Positions 7,787-16,699 of a DNA stretch of 64,000 nucleotides are shown in pieces. Under the pieces are notes generated by a model. That model was not told the origin of the DNA and searched no databases. It was given only the letters and a program-made list of their open reading frames with translations. The stretch is taken from assembly GCF_005222785.1 (NCBI RefSeq), contig NZ_STGH01000006.1:34488-98487 (forward strand), read 5' to 3'. The stretch comes from Rhodobacter sp. SY28-1. GTDB lineage: Bacteria > Pseudomonadota > Alphaproteobacteria > Rhodobacterales > Rhodobacteraceae. Every line of letters starts with the position of its first letter. The stretch's first letter is position 1. The position numbers were made by a program, and so were the translations under genes.

Positions 7787-8470
7787 ATGGCGACAGGGCA
7801 GCGGCTGGTGGCCTACGAGCGGGTCTCGACTGCGCGGCAGGGAGCCAGCGGGCTCGGGTTGGAAGTTCAGCGCAAGGTGATCGAGGACTTCGCGGCGTCT
7901 CGTGGAGCAGAGGTCCTGGCGCGGTTCACCGAGGTCGAGAGTGGGCGCAAGGCGGACCGGCCGGAACTTGCGAAAGCGCTGCATTTGGCGAAGGTCACGG
8001 GTGCGACGCTTGTGATCGCGAAGTTGGACAGGCTGTCACGGAATGCTGCGTTCCTCCTCGCCCTGCGTGATAGCGGAGTGCGGTTCGTCGCGGTAGACAT
8101 GCCAGAGGCGAACGACCTCACCGTGGGGATCATGGCGCTGGTGGCCCAGGCCGAGCGGGAGGCGATCTCGCGGAGGACGAAGGAAGCGCTCGCGGTGGCC
8201 AAGGCGCGTGGGGTGAAGCTGGGGAACCCAAATGGTGCCGCAAGCCTCAAACGGGCGGGCAAGGGTGGAGTTGCGATGCGGGCGGCGGTGGCGGCGAATG
8301 CGGGAGCTTTCTCCCGTGACCTCGCGACAGTAGTGGCGGACATCCAAACGGCGGGACACGTCTCGTTGAGGTCCGTCGCAGCGGAGCTCACATCCCGCGG
8401 GATCAGAACCAGACGTGGCGGAGAATGGGGCGTAGGGAACGTGCGCAACCTTCTCGCAAGAATGAACTAG
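7787..8470 (+). CDS. Serine recombinase (resolvase/invertase family)
   Basis: 227 residues from the ATG at 7787. The N-terminal resolvase domain is complete: YERVSTARQ (with the nucleophilic Ser), a region around EVESGRKADRPELAKAL, KLDRLSRNAAFLLALRDSGV, and the long E-helix AQAEREAISRRTKEALAVAK. A short C-terminal DNA-binding part follows (SRGIRTRRGGEWGVGNVRNL). It is the only intact copy; two decayed relatives lie downstream at 9365 and about 11812 on the same strand. A dyad directly upstream could be its site. It probably drives or once drove rearrangement of this island. Confidence 0.92.
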   Translation: MATGQRLVAYERVSTARQGASGLGLEVQRKVIEDFAASRGAEVLARFTEVESGRKADRPELAKALHLAKVTGATLVIAKLDRLSRNAAFLLALRDSGVRFVAVDMPEANDLTVGIMALVAQAEREAISRRTKEALAVAKARGVKLGNPNGAASLKRAGKGGVAMRAAVAANAGAFSRDLATVVADIQTAGHVSLRSVAAELTSRGIRTRRGGEWGVGNVRNLLARMN

Positions 8471-8583
8471 CGGCGCCAATCGGAAGGCGCGTGGCTTCGT
8501 CCGAAGTAAGAGCGGCTGGTCTTTGGTCAGCGTTATCGAGGCTCGCATAGTGTAGCCTGCCGAGGAGAGCGGAGGAGAACACC

Positions 8584-9363
8584 ATGCGACTCAGTGGCAA
8601 GACAGCGTTTATCACAGGAGGCACGAGAGGCATCGGACTCGCCACGGTAGAGGCGTTTATTGAGCACGGTGCGATGGTAGGCTTCACGGCTCGAAAGACA
8701 GAGGGGGTGAACGCGGTCATCGCTAGGTTAGCAAAAAACTGTGTGGGCTTTGTCGCCGATGCTGGTGACGACGAGGCCATGGTTGCGGCGTTGTCGGCAA
8801 CATCCTCAGCGTCGGGAGGGATTGACGTGGTCTTTGCCAATGCCGGCCACTACGTAAACGCCCCCCTGGGCGAAACCTCACGCGAAACGCTGCAACAGCA
8901 GCTATCCGTAGTGACGAACACGTTTATGACCGTGCAACTGGCTCTTCCGCATCTACGGGAAGGTGCGTCAATCATTCTGATGGGCTCACTCTATGCATCG
9001 ATGGGTCCTCCCGGTGCAGGCGCCTATGCAGCCAGCAAGGCCGGGATCGCCGCTCTCGCCCGGTCCTTCGCATCGGAACTTTCGCCACGCGGCATTCGGG
9101 TCAATGTTGTTGTACCCGGCGCAGTCGACACACCTAGCTGGGGAATGGATGACTTGGAGTTGAGCCTCCGCGACGAGCGTAAGAGATTGATCGGGGAACG
9201 TGCTCCTCTGAACCGCATGATCCGCGCTGCCGAAGTTGCGAATGCAGTCCTGTTTCTCGCATCTGACGAGAGTTCCGGCCTCCAGGCAACCGAGATTGTC
9301 GTCGACGGCGGGACCACAGGAGCCATGGCGGGGTCACCGCGATATGTGAGGGGCGAACCTTAA
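8584..9363 (+). CDS. SDR family NAD(P)-dependent oxidoreductase
   Basis: 259 residues. The nucleotide-binding motif TGGTRGIG is at residues ~11-18, NAG in VFANAGHY near 86, the catalytic Ser in ILMGSLYAS, and the YAASK active-site pair near 149-153. The C-terminal VDGGTTGAM is also typical. A good Shine-Dalgarno (CGGAGGAGA) precedes the ATG. Substrate unknown. The gene is wedged between two recombinase copies; its stop codon is followed within two bases by sequence homologous to the recombinase gene, so the last ~12 residues (AGSPRYVRGEP) may come from the junction. Confidence 0.92.
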   Translation: MRLSGKTAFITGGTRGIGLATVEAFIEHGAMVGFTARKTEGVNAVIARLAKNCVGFVADAGDDEAMVAALSATSSASGGIDVVFANAGHYVNAPLGETSRETLQQQLSVVTNTFMTVQLALPHLREGASIILMGSLYASMGPPGAGAYAASKAGIAALARSFASELSPRGIRVNVVVPGAVDTPSWGMDDLELSLRDERKRLIGERAPLNRMIRAAEVANAVLFLASDESSGLQATEIVVDGGTTGAMAGSPRYVRGEP

Positions 9364-9364
9364 G

Positions 9365-9799
9365 CAGAACGCGGCGTTCCTCCTCGCCCTGCGTGATAGC
9401 GGAGTGCGGTTCGTGTCGGTCGACATGCCAGAGGCGAACGATCTTACGGTGGGGATCATGGCGCTGGTGGCACAGGCCGAGCGGGAGGCGATCTCGCGGA
9501 GGACGAAGGAGGCGCTGGCGGTGGCCAAGGCGCGCGGGGTGAAGCTGGGCAACCCGAATGGAGCACAGAGCCTTCGACGGGCTGGGAAAGGCGGTGTGGC
9601 ACTGCGGACGGCCGTCACGGCAAACGCAGCCGCATTCGCAGCGGACCTGGTGCCGGTGCTGGCAGAAATCCGAGCGGCGGGGCACACCTCGCTGCGGACG
9701 ATTGCGGTAGAGCTTACGGCGCGCGGGATCAGAACGCGGCGAGGTGGGAGTTGGAGCGTCGGAAATGTGAGACAAATCGTTCTGCGGACGAGGAACTGA
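9365..9799 (+). pseudogene. 5'-truncated serine recombinase, second copy
   Basis: Starting right after the SDR stop, the frame encodes QNAAFLLALRDSGVRF, then VDMPEANDLTVGIMALVAQA and the complete C-terminal region to a natural stop (GNVRQIVLRTRN). It is very close to residues ~85-227 of the intact recombinase but lacks the N-terminal ~84 residues with the catalytic serine. Even if translated from the ATG at 9425 it could not catalyse recombination. Confidence 0.85.
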
Positions 9800-9889
9800 A
9801 ATTTGCGACCCGTTTCGCTCAATAGCTGGCGCCGTCCTTGTTTAACGGCCCCGCCGCTTCGCGTTCTGTTGCCCAAAGAAATCCTCTTG

Positions 9890-11386
9890 TCACAAATGTG
9901 CGTCGTCCCGCTTCTGTCTACGGCGCAGTTCAAGGGCTAAAGCCACCTCACGCTGCATGTACTTCCGGTCGCCCTCGTGCTCCAGTTCGGCCCAGCTGTC
10001 TACCATGGCCTGTGCGTCCCACCCGGGGGTCAGAGCTTCGGCCCGGTCGAGGTGACGGGCCGCGGCGGCGGAATTTCCAAGCGCTGCATGGCAGGCAGCT
10101 AGGCGCGTCTCCTTCCACGCATCCAGTAACGGCAGGCGCTGCATGCAAGCGATGGCCTCGGCGTGGTCGCCTGCGATGTGATGCGCGATAGCCAGATCTC
10201 CGTGATACCAGTCCGGATGCAGAGGATTGAGCTGGACGGCCGCGTTCAGGCAGGCAATCCCTTCATGAGGCTTCCCGCGAAGGGTCAGGACGTATCCCAG
10301 CATAGCTAGCGGATCCGGGTCGGACGGATTGGTGTTCACCGCCTTTCGCGCCGAATATTCGGCCGCGTCGAACTCCCGACGCCAAAGGCGGGCTAGCGCC
10401 AGGATGGCGTGACACCGCGCCTCTTCCGGCGCAAGTTCCACGCCGCGCAGAGCGTGGGCCAGTCCTTCGTCCAGCACCGCTGGCGGCGACGCGTCATAGC
10501 GGCCCAAAGTTAGGATCGCGAGCCCTAGATATGCATGCCCCAAAGCAAAGCCCGGATCCCGATCCACAGTGGCCCGAAAACGCGCGCAAGCCTCCTCGTT
10601 CACTCCGGGGCCATAGCGTCGAAGTGCTGCGACCCCTGCCACGAAATGCTGCCACGCCCCCAGATCGGAACTCGTCGAGGCCGGCAGCAGCGCCGTGCGT
10701 TTCTGCTCATCAAGACTCAGACGGGTGACGATGCGGTGCGGAAGGGCCGACATCACCTCCGCAGGGCCGTCGTCGCCGACAAGGAAGGTCTCCGTCCAGA
10801 TCTGACGCCCGGTCGAAGTCTCGCACAGGGCGGGCGACAGCCTCAGCCCGTCCGGGACCCTTCGCGCTGGTCCCTCCACGAACCAGTCCGCACCCAGCTT
10901 GCGCGCCGCCTCCTGTGGCGAGATATCCTCGGGCCGACATTGGAAGGCAGAGTGCCGGGCAATGACGCGGACTAAACCATAACGCCCCAGGCACTGGCAG
11001 ATCTCCTCAACGATGCCGTCCGCCAAAGTGCGATCTTCGTCCCTTTCCGAAATGGTTAGGAACGGGAGCACGACCACGGTGGGTGGGCCATCTGGGGCGG
11101 GCGTGACCCGCGCGGCTTCCAGCATGTAGCCTCGACGCGGAATGGTGCGCAGATGGCGGTCTCCCAGCACCCGGCGAAGCTCACTGATGGCCTGGGTAAG
11201 TGAATCCTCGGTCACAGTCACGTCGGGCCAGACGACGGCCATCAGCTCGTCCTTGCCAATAACTCGACCCGCGTTCCGGGCGAGGTAGGACAGGAGTGCG
11301 AAAGATTTTGCCCGCAGATGCACAGGCTCGCCGTCATGGACCAGCGTGCCGCGCTGCAGATCGAGGTTGTGGTCTCCGATCCTCAT
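9890..11386 (-). CDS. Winged-helix (OmpR/CadC-type) TPR transcriptional regulator
   Basis: 498 residues. Residues ~8-95 are an OmpR/PhoB-type winged helix (LRAKSFALLSYLARNAGRVI, ELMAVVWPDVTVTEDSLTQA, LRTIPRRGYML). A middle domain carries PTVVVLPFLTISERDEDRTL and LADGIVEEICQCLGRYGLV, seen in adenylate-cyclase-associated or invasion-type regulators. The rest is helical TPR-like repeat (GHAYLGLAILTLGRYDASP, CHAILALARLWRREFDAAEY). No transmembrane helix is evident, unlike CadC. A paralogue lies at 18876-20354. Targets unknown. Confidence 0.85.
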   Translation of the reverse strand: MRIGDHNLDLQRGTLVHDGEPVHLRAKSFALLSYLARNAGRVIGKDELMAVVWPDVTVTEDSLTQAISELRRVLGDRHLRTIPRRGYMLEAARVTPAPDGPPTVVVLPFLTISERDEDRTLADGIVEEICQCLGRYGLVRVIARHSAFQCRPEDISPQEAARKLGADWFVEGPARRVPDGLRLSPALCETSTGRQIWTETFLVGDDGPAEVMSALPHRIVTRLSLDEQKRTALLPASTSSDLGAWQHFVAGVAALRRYGPGVNEEACARFRATVDRDPGFALGHAYLGLAILTLGRYDASPPAVLDEGLAHALRGVELAPEEARCHAILALARLWRREFDAAEYSARKAVNTNPSDPDPLAMLGYVLTLRGKPHEGIACLNAAVQLNPLHPDWYHGDLAIAHHIAGDHAEAIACMQRLPLLDAWKETRLAACHAALGNSAAAARHLDRAEALTPGWDAQAMVDSWAELEHEGDRKYMQREVALALELRRRQKRDDAHL

Positions 11387-11444
11387 GGCTTACCCGCAAC
11401 AGGGTGCCTACAGCGAAGACACGTCAGTGCGACCTGTCAAGCCT

Positions 11445-11669
11445 TCAGAACCCGAGGATCCGCCGGAACCACGTCCGATCGTCGCGCCAGGTTGGCGCCG
11501 ACGTGTCGACGGACGGCATCAGGGCAAGGAAATCGCCGTCCGTACAGCAGTTTATGCTGCCCGCCTCAAGAAGACGGTGGCGACGATCGTCCACCGGTGG
11601 CAAGACGCCTGCCCCGGAGATAACAGCCGCCAAGTCTTGGGCTAGGAGTAAAGGATCATGAAGCGACAT
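11445..11669 (-). CDS. Small hypothetical protein with strong ribosome-binding site
   Basis: 74 residues starting MSLHDPLLLAQDLAAVISGA. The ATG at 11669 is preceded on the minus strand by GGAGG with a 6-base gap, an almost ideal start context. A TACACC/GGTGTA inverted repeat lies in the bases upstream. The product resembles no family I recognise and could be the end of a larger lost gene. Position between a regulator and a recombinase remnant suggests island cargo. Confidence 0.4.
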   Translation of the reverse strand: MSLHDPLLLAQDLAAVISGAGVLPPVDDRRHRLLEAGSINCCTDGDFLALMPSVDTSAPTWRDDRTWFRRILGF

Positions 11670-11811
11670 GGTACACCTCCATCTGTACGGTGTAACAAGT
11701 GTCGATCAGTGCCACGCCGAAGTCCTGAAAAGCGGGTGAAATCTTTCCGAAACTTTCCCCGCACCTAACATAGCATCACAAATCGCAGACGGCCGCCCCG
11801 CCTTCCTTTTC

Positions 11812-12192
11812 GTCATGCGCAACTGCGGCATTCGATGATACCCATGACATTCCGGAGGCGACGATTTGACCGTCGGGATACTGGCGCTGCTTGCCCAGTC
11901 GGATCGGAAAGCTACGTCGCGACGGACTAAGGAGGCGCTGGCGGTCGCCAAGGCAAGTGGAGTGAAGCTGGGGAACTCGAACGACGCGGAGAGCCTGCGG
12001 CGCACCAGGAAGGGCGGTGTGGCGCTGAGGCCGCCGGAGTCGGCGAACGCAGCCGCATTCGCGTCAGACTTGGCGCCGGTGATCGCGGATATCCGGGCGG
12101 GTGAGCACACCTCATTGCGGGCGATCGCTGCCGAACTTGCAGTTCGGGGAATTCGGATGCGGCGCGGCGGGTGTGGAACAAAAGGAACTTGA
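11812..12192 (+). pseudogene. Decayed serine recombinase, third copy
   Basis: From about 11812 the DNA aligns with the middle of the intact recombinase gene, but a one-base deletion near 11861 creates a TGA in the DMPEANDL region. After it the frame reads TVGILALLAQSDRKATSRRT and KEALAVAKASGVKLGNSN to the C-terminus. The copy is more diverged than the one at 9365 and has lost its catalytic N-terminus. Confidence 0.75.
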
Positions 12193-12344
12193 AGTTGCAC
12201 TTCCGTCGATTGGGCGCTGCGGCTTGACCTGCTCCAGCGTCGCTCAGTGGCGCAGGTCTTTCGTCGCCAATTAAAGAACTAGGGTAGGGTATCGGAGACT
12301 GGTTCGCATTCGTCTGACGGCACGGGTGCACGCCAAATGCTGCG

Positions 12345-13493
12345 TTAGAACCGGGTTTCCGACGACCACGGGAAGTTCACGTACTCGTCCTTCGTGCCGA
12401 TGCAAGTGTTCCCGTACATCGCAAGGTAGCTCGCCAACCGCGCCTGGTCGGCGTAGACCTTGGCTGGATCGGCCATGTCAGCCCTGTAGGCTTCCACGTT
12501 CTCGGCGGTCAGCGCGAACGGCAGGACGTCGATTGCCTTTGGAATACTCTTCCCCTCGATCCAGTCCGCCGCGTGCTGCCCCATCGCATAACCGAAGATC
12601 GCTGACGCAAGACTGATGCTGGTCTTGTAGGGGCTGTCGGGCTGCGACAACTCGGCCACCGCCTCCCGCTCCCCATCGATCCCGCCGACAAATTGGTCAG
12701 GTCGCGCCATTCCCGTATCGCGCAGTGCGGCCAGCGCACCCAGCACCACGGTATCGGCCCCGAGGACGACGTCGATCTGCGGCTCGGCGATCAGGATGTT
12801 GGTCATCGTGTCGTAGCCGCCCTTCTCGGTCACGGTGACAGGAGAGATGTCCGCGACGATAGCGACCTCCGGCATCTCGCGGAACACATCGCGCATGGCA
12901 GCAAACCGGGGCGACAGGAACTGCATACTGTCATGGGTCAGCAACACGACGTTGGCCCGCCCCTGCATAGTGTCGCGGATATGTGCGGCGGCGGCCTCGG
13001 CCAGCACCTTCCCGGTCAGGTATTGCGGAGCGTTCAGGATCGTCGTGGCAGGCGGTGGCACGATGGTCCCGACGTAAGTTCCCGCGCGCAGCAGCTCCTG
13101 CAGGATCGGGGCGCTCTTCATCGGATCGACCGGGGCCGTGACGAGCCCGCCGACTTGCCGCGCCTGCATCTCACGCAGATGCTCGACCATCGACTCGGCG
13201 CTGTTGTCCGCGTTCATGCTGACATAGTCGAGCTGCCGGTCGGCAGCCGCCAGCGACAGGCCGTAATCGACCCCGTTAATGAAATCGCGATCATTGTCGC
13301 GCACGAAGGCCAAGGTGCGCGACAGGCCCGTGTTGGAAGAACAGTGCGGCGCCCGCGGGTCGAATCGACCGAAGGGAACCGCGACCGTCAGGCCGTCTAG
13401 TCCGCCTTGGCCTAGACCCCGAGTCGGCACCAGTCCCAGCAGCGCAAGGCTTGCCGCCGATGCGAAAGACCCAAGCAATGCACGTCGCTTCAT
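12345..13493 (-). CDS. Periplasmic sugar-binding protein (type I solute-binding fold)
   Basis: 382 residues from the ATG at 13493, which has a GGAGGGG site upstream. A signal peptide is clear (MKRRALLGSFASAASLALLG). The mature part is a type-I periplasmic binding protein like ribose or galactose binders: VRDNDRDFINGVDYGLSLAA, QVGGLVTAPVDPMKSAPILQ, IDVVLGADTVVLGALAALRD, FVGGIDGEREAVAEL. No permease or ATPase is adjacent. Instead the gene follows a histidine kinase by 25 bases, so it more likely presents ligand to a sensor than feeds a transporter. Ligand unknown. Confidence 0.85.
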   Translation of the reverse strand: MKRRALLGSFASAASLALLGLVPTRGLGQGGLDGLTVAVPFGRFDPRAPHCSSNTGLSRTLAFVRDNDRDFINGVDYGLSLAAADRQLDYVSMNADNSAESMVEHLREMQARQVGGLVTAPVDPMKSAPILQELLRAGTYVGTIVPPPATTILNAPQYLTGKVLAEAAAAHIRDTMQGRANVVLLTHDSMQFLSPRFAAMRDVFREMPEVAIVADISPVTVTEKGGYDTMTNILIAEPQIDVVLGADTVVLGALAALRDTGMARPDQFVGGIDGEREAVAELSQPDSPYKTSISLASAIFGYAMGQHAADWIEGKSIPKAIDVLPFALTAENVEAYRADMADPAKVYADQARLASYLAMYGNTCIGTKDEYVNFPWSSETRF

Positions 13494-13518
13494 CAGAACG
13501 ATCCCCTCCCATTTCGAC

Positions 13519-14847
13519 CTATAGCGGCAGGACCATTCGCGCTTCGGTGCCCGGGTTGCGGTTTTGATATTCGACCGTCCCGCCAAGACTTGCCGCCATC
13601 GCTGAGACGAGCTTAGACCCCAGACCCGTTCCCTTTGGTACCGTCGTTGCCCCGAGGCCAACACCGTCGTCCTCGACCGAGACCTGGGCCAGACCGTCGC
13701 CCAGATGGACAAGCTTCACCCGGATTTCGCCGACACCTGCCGGATAGGCATACTTGAACGCGTTGGTGACCCATTCCGTCAAGATGATCCCCAAGCTTAT
13801 CGCTTGATCCGTCGGCATCTCGATGGCCTCGATTTCTTTACGGACAGTTGCCGACAGCCCTTCGCTTCGCATCGCCCCTTCGATCTGCTCCAGAAGCTTC
13901 GGCAGAAAGTCCGGTAGGGCGACAGATTGCACGTTGCTCGATGTGTAGAGCTGCTTGTGAACGACGCTAACGGCATTGATCCGCGCCTGCGTGTCCGCGA
14001 GTATCCGTTTGGTCTCCTCGTCGCCGGACGCGCGGGCCTGCATCCCGACCATTGAAGCCACCATTGTAAGGCTGTTGGCCACCCTGTGATTGACTTCGGC
14101 CAGTAGGACTTCAGCGCGGTCGCGTGCCTGTCTCAGCTGCTGTGTCCGCTCCTCGACACGCGCCTCAAGCTCGGCATTCAGGGACTGGACCTGCTCATTT
14201 GCCGTCCGAAGTTCACGGACAAAGGACCGCTGAATGAAATAGACCCCAGCCGTCACCAGGAACACGGCGAAGACCGCAATGTAAGTGCTGATCTGAACGG
14301 TGCGAAGACTGTTCTGCTGGAGCGCAACGCCCGCTGTTAGGTCCCGCTCCGCCTTACGGACGATCGCCGAGATAAACACGCTTGCTTCGTCCATCAACGC
14401 CTTGCCGCGGTTCTGCGACACCGCCTCCAGTGCCTTATCCCGTTCCCCACGTCGGTACTGTTCGACAGTAGTCTCAAGTTCTACGATCTTCTCTTGAATC
14501 ACCGTTTCCAGTTTCTGGAAGGCGTGTTCGCCGGTCGGCAGCAACCCATCGCGCTGTCGAAGCTCAGACAAGGCGCGTTGGGCTTCGTCCAGAGCGGTTG
14601 CAAACGGAGCGAGATAGATTTCATTCCCTGTCAAGAGATAACCGCGTTGACTGGCCTCTGCCGTTTGGAGTGCGGAACGCATAGACACAGCATGGGCGCG
14701 GACCTCACGCGAGAAGTTCACCCTTTCGGACGCGTTCTGCGCAAGGCTTCCGAACACCAGGTTAAGCACAACAAGTAGAAGCAACGAGAAGCAACCAACG
14801 ATGAGCAGCGTGATCGTCGGTCCTCGGACGTTGCGCATTTTGTCCAT
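13519..14847 (-). CDS. CHASE3-domain histidine kinase, HisKA_2/HWE type
   Basis: 442 residues. One N-terminal membrane helix (TITLLIVGCFSLLLLVVLNL), a CHASE3-like periplasmic sensor (RSALQTAEASQRGYLLTGNE), a second helix (~187-206), and a coiled segment. A HisKA_2 dimerisation box follows with phospho-acceptor His254 (EVNHRVANSLTMVASMV), then an ATPase domain with TEWVTNAFKYAYP, DDGVGLG and GTGLGSKLV. The periplasmic binding protein is directly downstream in the same transcript. No response regulator gene is in the window. Confidence 0.9.
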   Translation of the reverse strand: MDKMRNVRGPTITLLIVGCFSLLLLVVLNLVFGSLAQNASERVNFSREVRAHAVSMRSALQTAEASQRGYLLTGNEIYLAPFATALDEAQRALSELRQRDGLLPTGEHAFQKLETVIQEKIVELETTVEQYRRGERDKALEAVSQNRGKALMDEASVFISAIVRKAERDLTAGVALQQNSLRTVQISTYIAVFAVFLVTAGVYFIQRSFVRELRTANEQVQSLNAELEARVEERTQQLRQARDRAEVLLAEVNHRVANSLTMVASMVGMQARASGDEETKRILADTQARINAVSVVHKQLYTSSNVQSVALPDFLPKLLEQIEGAMRSEGLSATVRKEIEAIEMPTDQAISLGIILTEWVTNAFKYAYPAGVGEIRVKLVHLGDGLAQVSVEDDGVGLGATTVPKGTGLGSKLVSAMAASLGGTVEYQNRNPGTEARMVLPL

Positions 14848-14960
14848 TCGAGCTCATTTCCCCACGAGAAGATGGCAGGACGCATGACACACGTTCAAAC
14901 CGGATTGTAGAACATTGGGCGTTCAATACAACGAGGCTTCGTGGCGATAGCTCTCGTCAG

Positions 14961-15112
14961 GGTGTTGTCAGAAGAACTTCGCTTGCGACGGTTTAGTGCA
15001 CCCGGCTAGCCTTTCGGGATGACCAAACGCTCCCCATTCCGGTACTTCAAGACGAGCGCCGAGATCATTCGCCTGGCGGTGATGCTGTAAATCGGTGGTG
15101 TCAGAAGAACTT
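14961..15112 (+). mobile_element. IS6-family remnants: two left ends and a 24-codon transposase stub
   Basis: Near-identical ends GGTGTTGTCAGAAGAACTT (14961) and GGTGGTGTCAGAAGAACTT (15094) look like IS6-type terminal repeats. Between them, 15019-15090 encodes the start of an IS6 transposase (MTKRSPFRYFKTSAEIIRLA, then VML and a stop). The copy was cut off by the next insertion end. Confidence 0.75.
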
Positions 15113-15153
15113 GGCTTGAGTGGGCCGGTACGCATGCGAAGGTAGGCCGCGGG

Positions 15154-15573
15154 TTACAGCACCTTTTCAAACTGCACTTCTCCGTCTTCGCCAATGCCCG
15201 TCGCTTTCCAGCCGTGGCGGCGGTAGAACCGATCGGCGCGCGTGCCGGGGTCGGTGGTCAGGCGGGCGATGGCAAAGCCCTTAGCCGCCAAATCGGCACA
15301 GGCGAGCGCCAACAGACCCGCACCTAGACCGCGGCATTGATCGGTAGGGTCGATGAAAAGCGCCCAGATCGTACCATCAAGGTCGTTGCTAGCCGAAAAA
15401 CCGACGATGCCGCCTGGCTCTTCGGCGACCCATACCAGATCGCGGGCAATGAAAGCAGAGCAGTCGGCCGCGGTAACCGAAGTGGGGTCGGCCAGCCGGT
15501 TCTCCCGCACCGCGAAACGGATTTCCATTAGGCGGAGGGTGTCCGCGAGAGTGGCGCGTCTAAGGTTCGCCAT
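15154..15573 (-). CDS. GNAT family N-acetyltransferase
   Basis: 139 residues, a single complete GNAT domain: LRRATLADTLRLMEIRFAVR at the start, the strand IWALFIDPTDQ, the acetyl-CoA loop QCRGLGAGLLALA and the C-terminal YRRHGWKATG. Length is usual. It lies between IS6 remnants and may have been carried in with them. Substrate unknown. Confidence 0.88.
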   Translation of the reverse strand: MANLRRATLADTLRLMEIRFAVRENRLADPTSVTAADCSAFIARDLVWVAEEPGGIVGFSASNDLDGTIWALFIDPTDQCRGLGAGLLALACADLAAKGFAIARLTTDPGTRADRFYRRHGWKATGIGEDGEVQFEKVL

Positions 15574-15625
15574 GGGTGCTTTTCGGGTTGAGTGACAGGC
15601 AGAAAAGGTAATCGGGTGGATCGTT

Positions 15626-15911
15626 GGGTGATGCCGGAGGGACTTCGCTTAAGGTAGGCCTGACAGTCAATTAGCCTACCTAAATGACCGTACGCCCCCC
15701 CTTTCGATATTTCAAAGCCAGCCAGAGATCATCCGCCTAGCTGTGATGCTCTACATTCGTTTGTCGCTTGTCGCTTTGAAACGCCGAGGACCTCTTGCTC
15801 GAACGCGGCATCGAGATCAGCCAAGAGACGGTGCGGTCCTGGTGGGACCTGTTCGGCCCGGTGTTTGCCGCCGAAATCCGCGGAAAGCTTGTCGAGGCGA
15901 TCCGCCGCTAG
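15626..15911 (+). pseudogene. IS6-family transposase remnant
   Basis: A diverged IS6-like left end lies near 15626-15650. The frame from the ATG at 15684 (MTVRPPFRYFKAS) shifts by one base near 15716 and then continues in another frame with HERGIE/SQETVRSWWD-like IS6 sequence to a TAG at 15909. Only the N-terminal third of the transposase remains. Confidence 0.75.
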
Positions 15912-16170
15912 ACTCCAAGCCAAAGGAAAGCTCGGCTCCAGTTGCTCTGCCGTTGCTCTCAACAGGCGCGCCCTAGGGTTATCCTTGGGGTGCAGGGCAC
16001 GGAGAAGCGGGGAGACTGAGCCAAGTCGGCTTTCAGTCGCCGCGATGGTTCGGTAGACGTGTCTTCCGCCGTTGAGAAACTTCGAGCGGCGGTATTGGCA
16101 CGTATCTTTGGGGCTCATCGGTGCACGAAGTTCCCTTAATCGTTGGGTTGAGCCGTCGGTTCAGTAACCC
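15912..16170. other. No recognisable feature
   Basis: Between the IS6 remnant and the next small gene I see no motif-bearing gene on either strand. A minus-strand reading frame from 16118 crosses the region but overlaps the IS6 remnant antisense and is not convincing. Confidence 0.5.
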
Positions 16171-16386
16171 TTAATGGAAGTCGCTGGACCGACGAGGGCG
16201 GGACTGAGAAGTAGCATCGTGAGTCTCCTCCTTTAGCGGGCTGTCGCTCAGTAACCGGAATGCCTCCTCGGTCATTCCATACTTGAACGTGCATCGTGCC
16301 AACTCAATCTCGAGTGCAGCTGCGTATTCATACAGCTGGACGAAACGTCGCCTTTCCTTTTCGTCCACCAGATTCTTCCAATCCAT
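16171..16386 (-). CDS. Small hypothetical protein
   Basis: 71 residues if started at the ATG at 16386, preceded by GGAAGG about 9 bases upstream; the frame also remains open to an ATG at 16563 but the extra N-terminus is less protein-like. The core (MDWKNLVDEKERRRFVQLYE, YAAALEIELARCTFKYGM) reads as a charged helical protein. No family recognised. The C-terminus is Ser/Arg-rich. Confidence 0.45.
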   Translation of the reverse strand: MDWKNLVDEKERRRFVQLYEYAAALEIELARCTFKYGMTEEAFRLLSDSPLKEETHDATSQSRPRRSSDFH

Positions 16387-16699
16387 CTGAATGTGCCTTC
16401 CGACCCGCTGGCCGCAGTTCAGTGTGAGGGAGCGCAGACAACCTAAAGTGAACCGGTCGTTAATCTCCGCGAAAGACTGCAAACGATTCGGCGCAGCAGT
16501 AGCTGATTCCGCTTCGAGCCACTTGGGGCTGCAGCCCGGTTCCTCTCTGTGTAAGCCGCTCAAAGCCTGCGCGCGACAATGAACACGACATGAACATCTC
16601 GTTCACTCTGGATTAAATATCTGATTCATTTTGATTTTTTTCCTTCCTTTTCGCTGTCAGGCGGGAACGAGTACACAGCTTCTTCGTTATATTTGGCAG

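Noticed and set aside
9425..9799. Functional short recombinase starting at an internal ATG
   Set aside because: It would lack the catalytic serine and N-terminal fold; scored as a truncated copy.
15729..16118. 130-codon minus-strand frame
   Set aside because: Half of it is antisense to an IS6 remnant and the other half shows no recognisable protein pattern or clear RBS.
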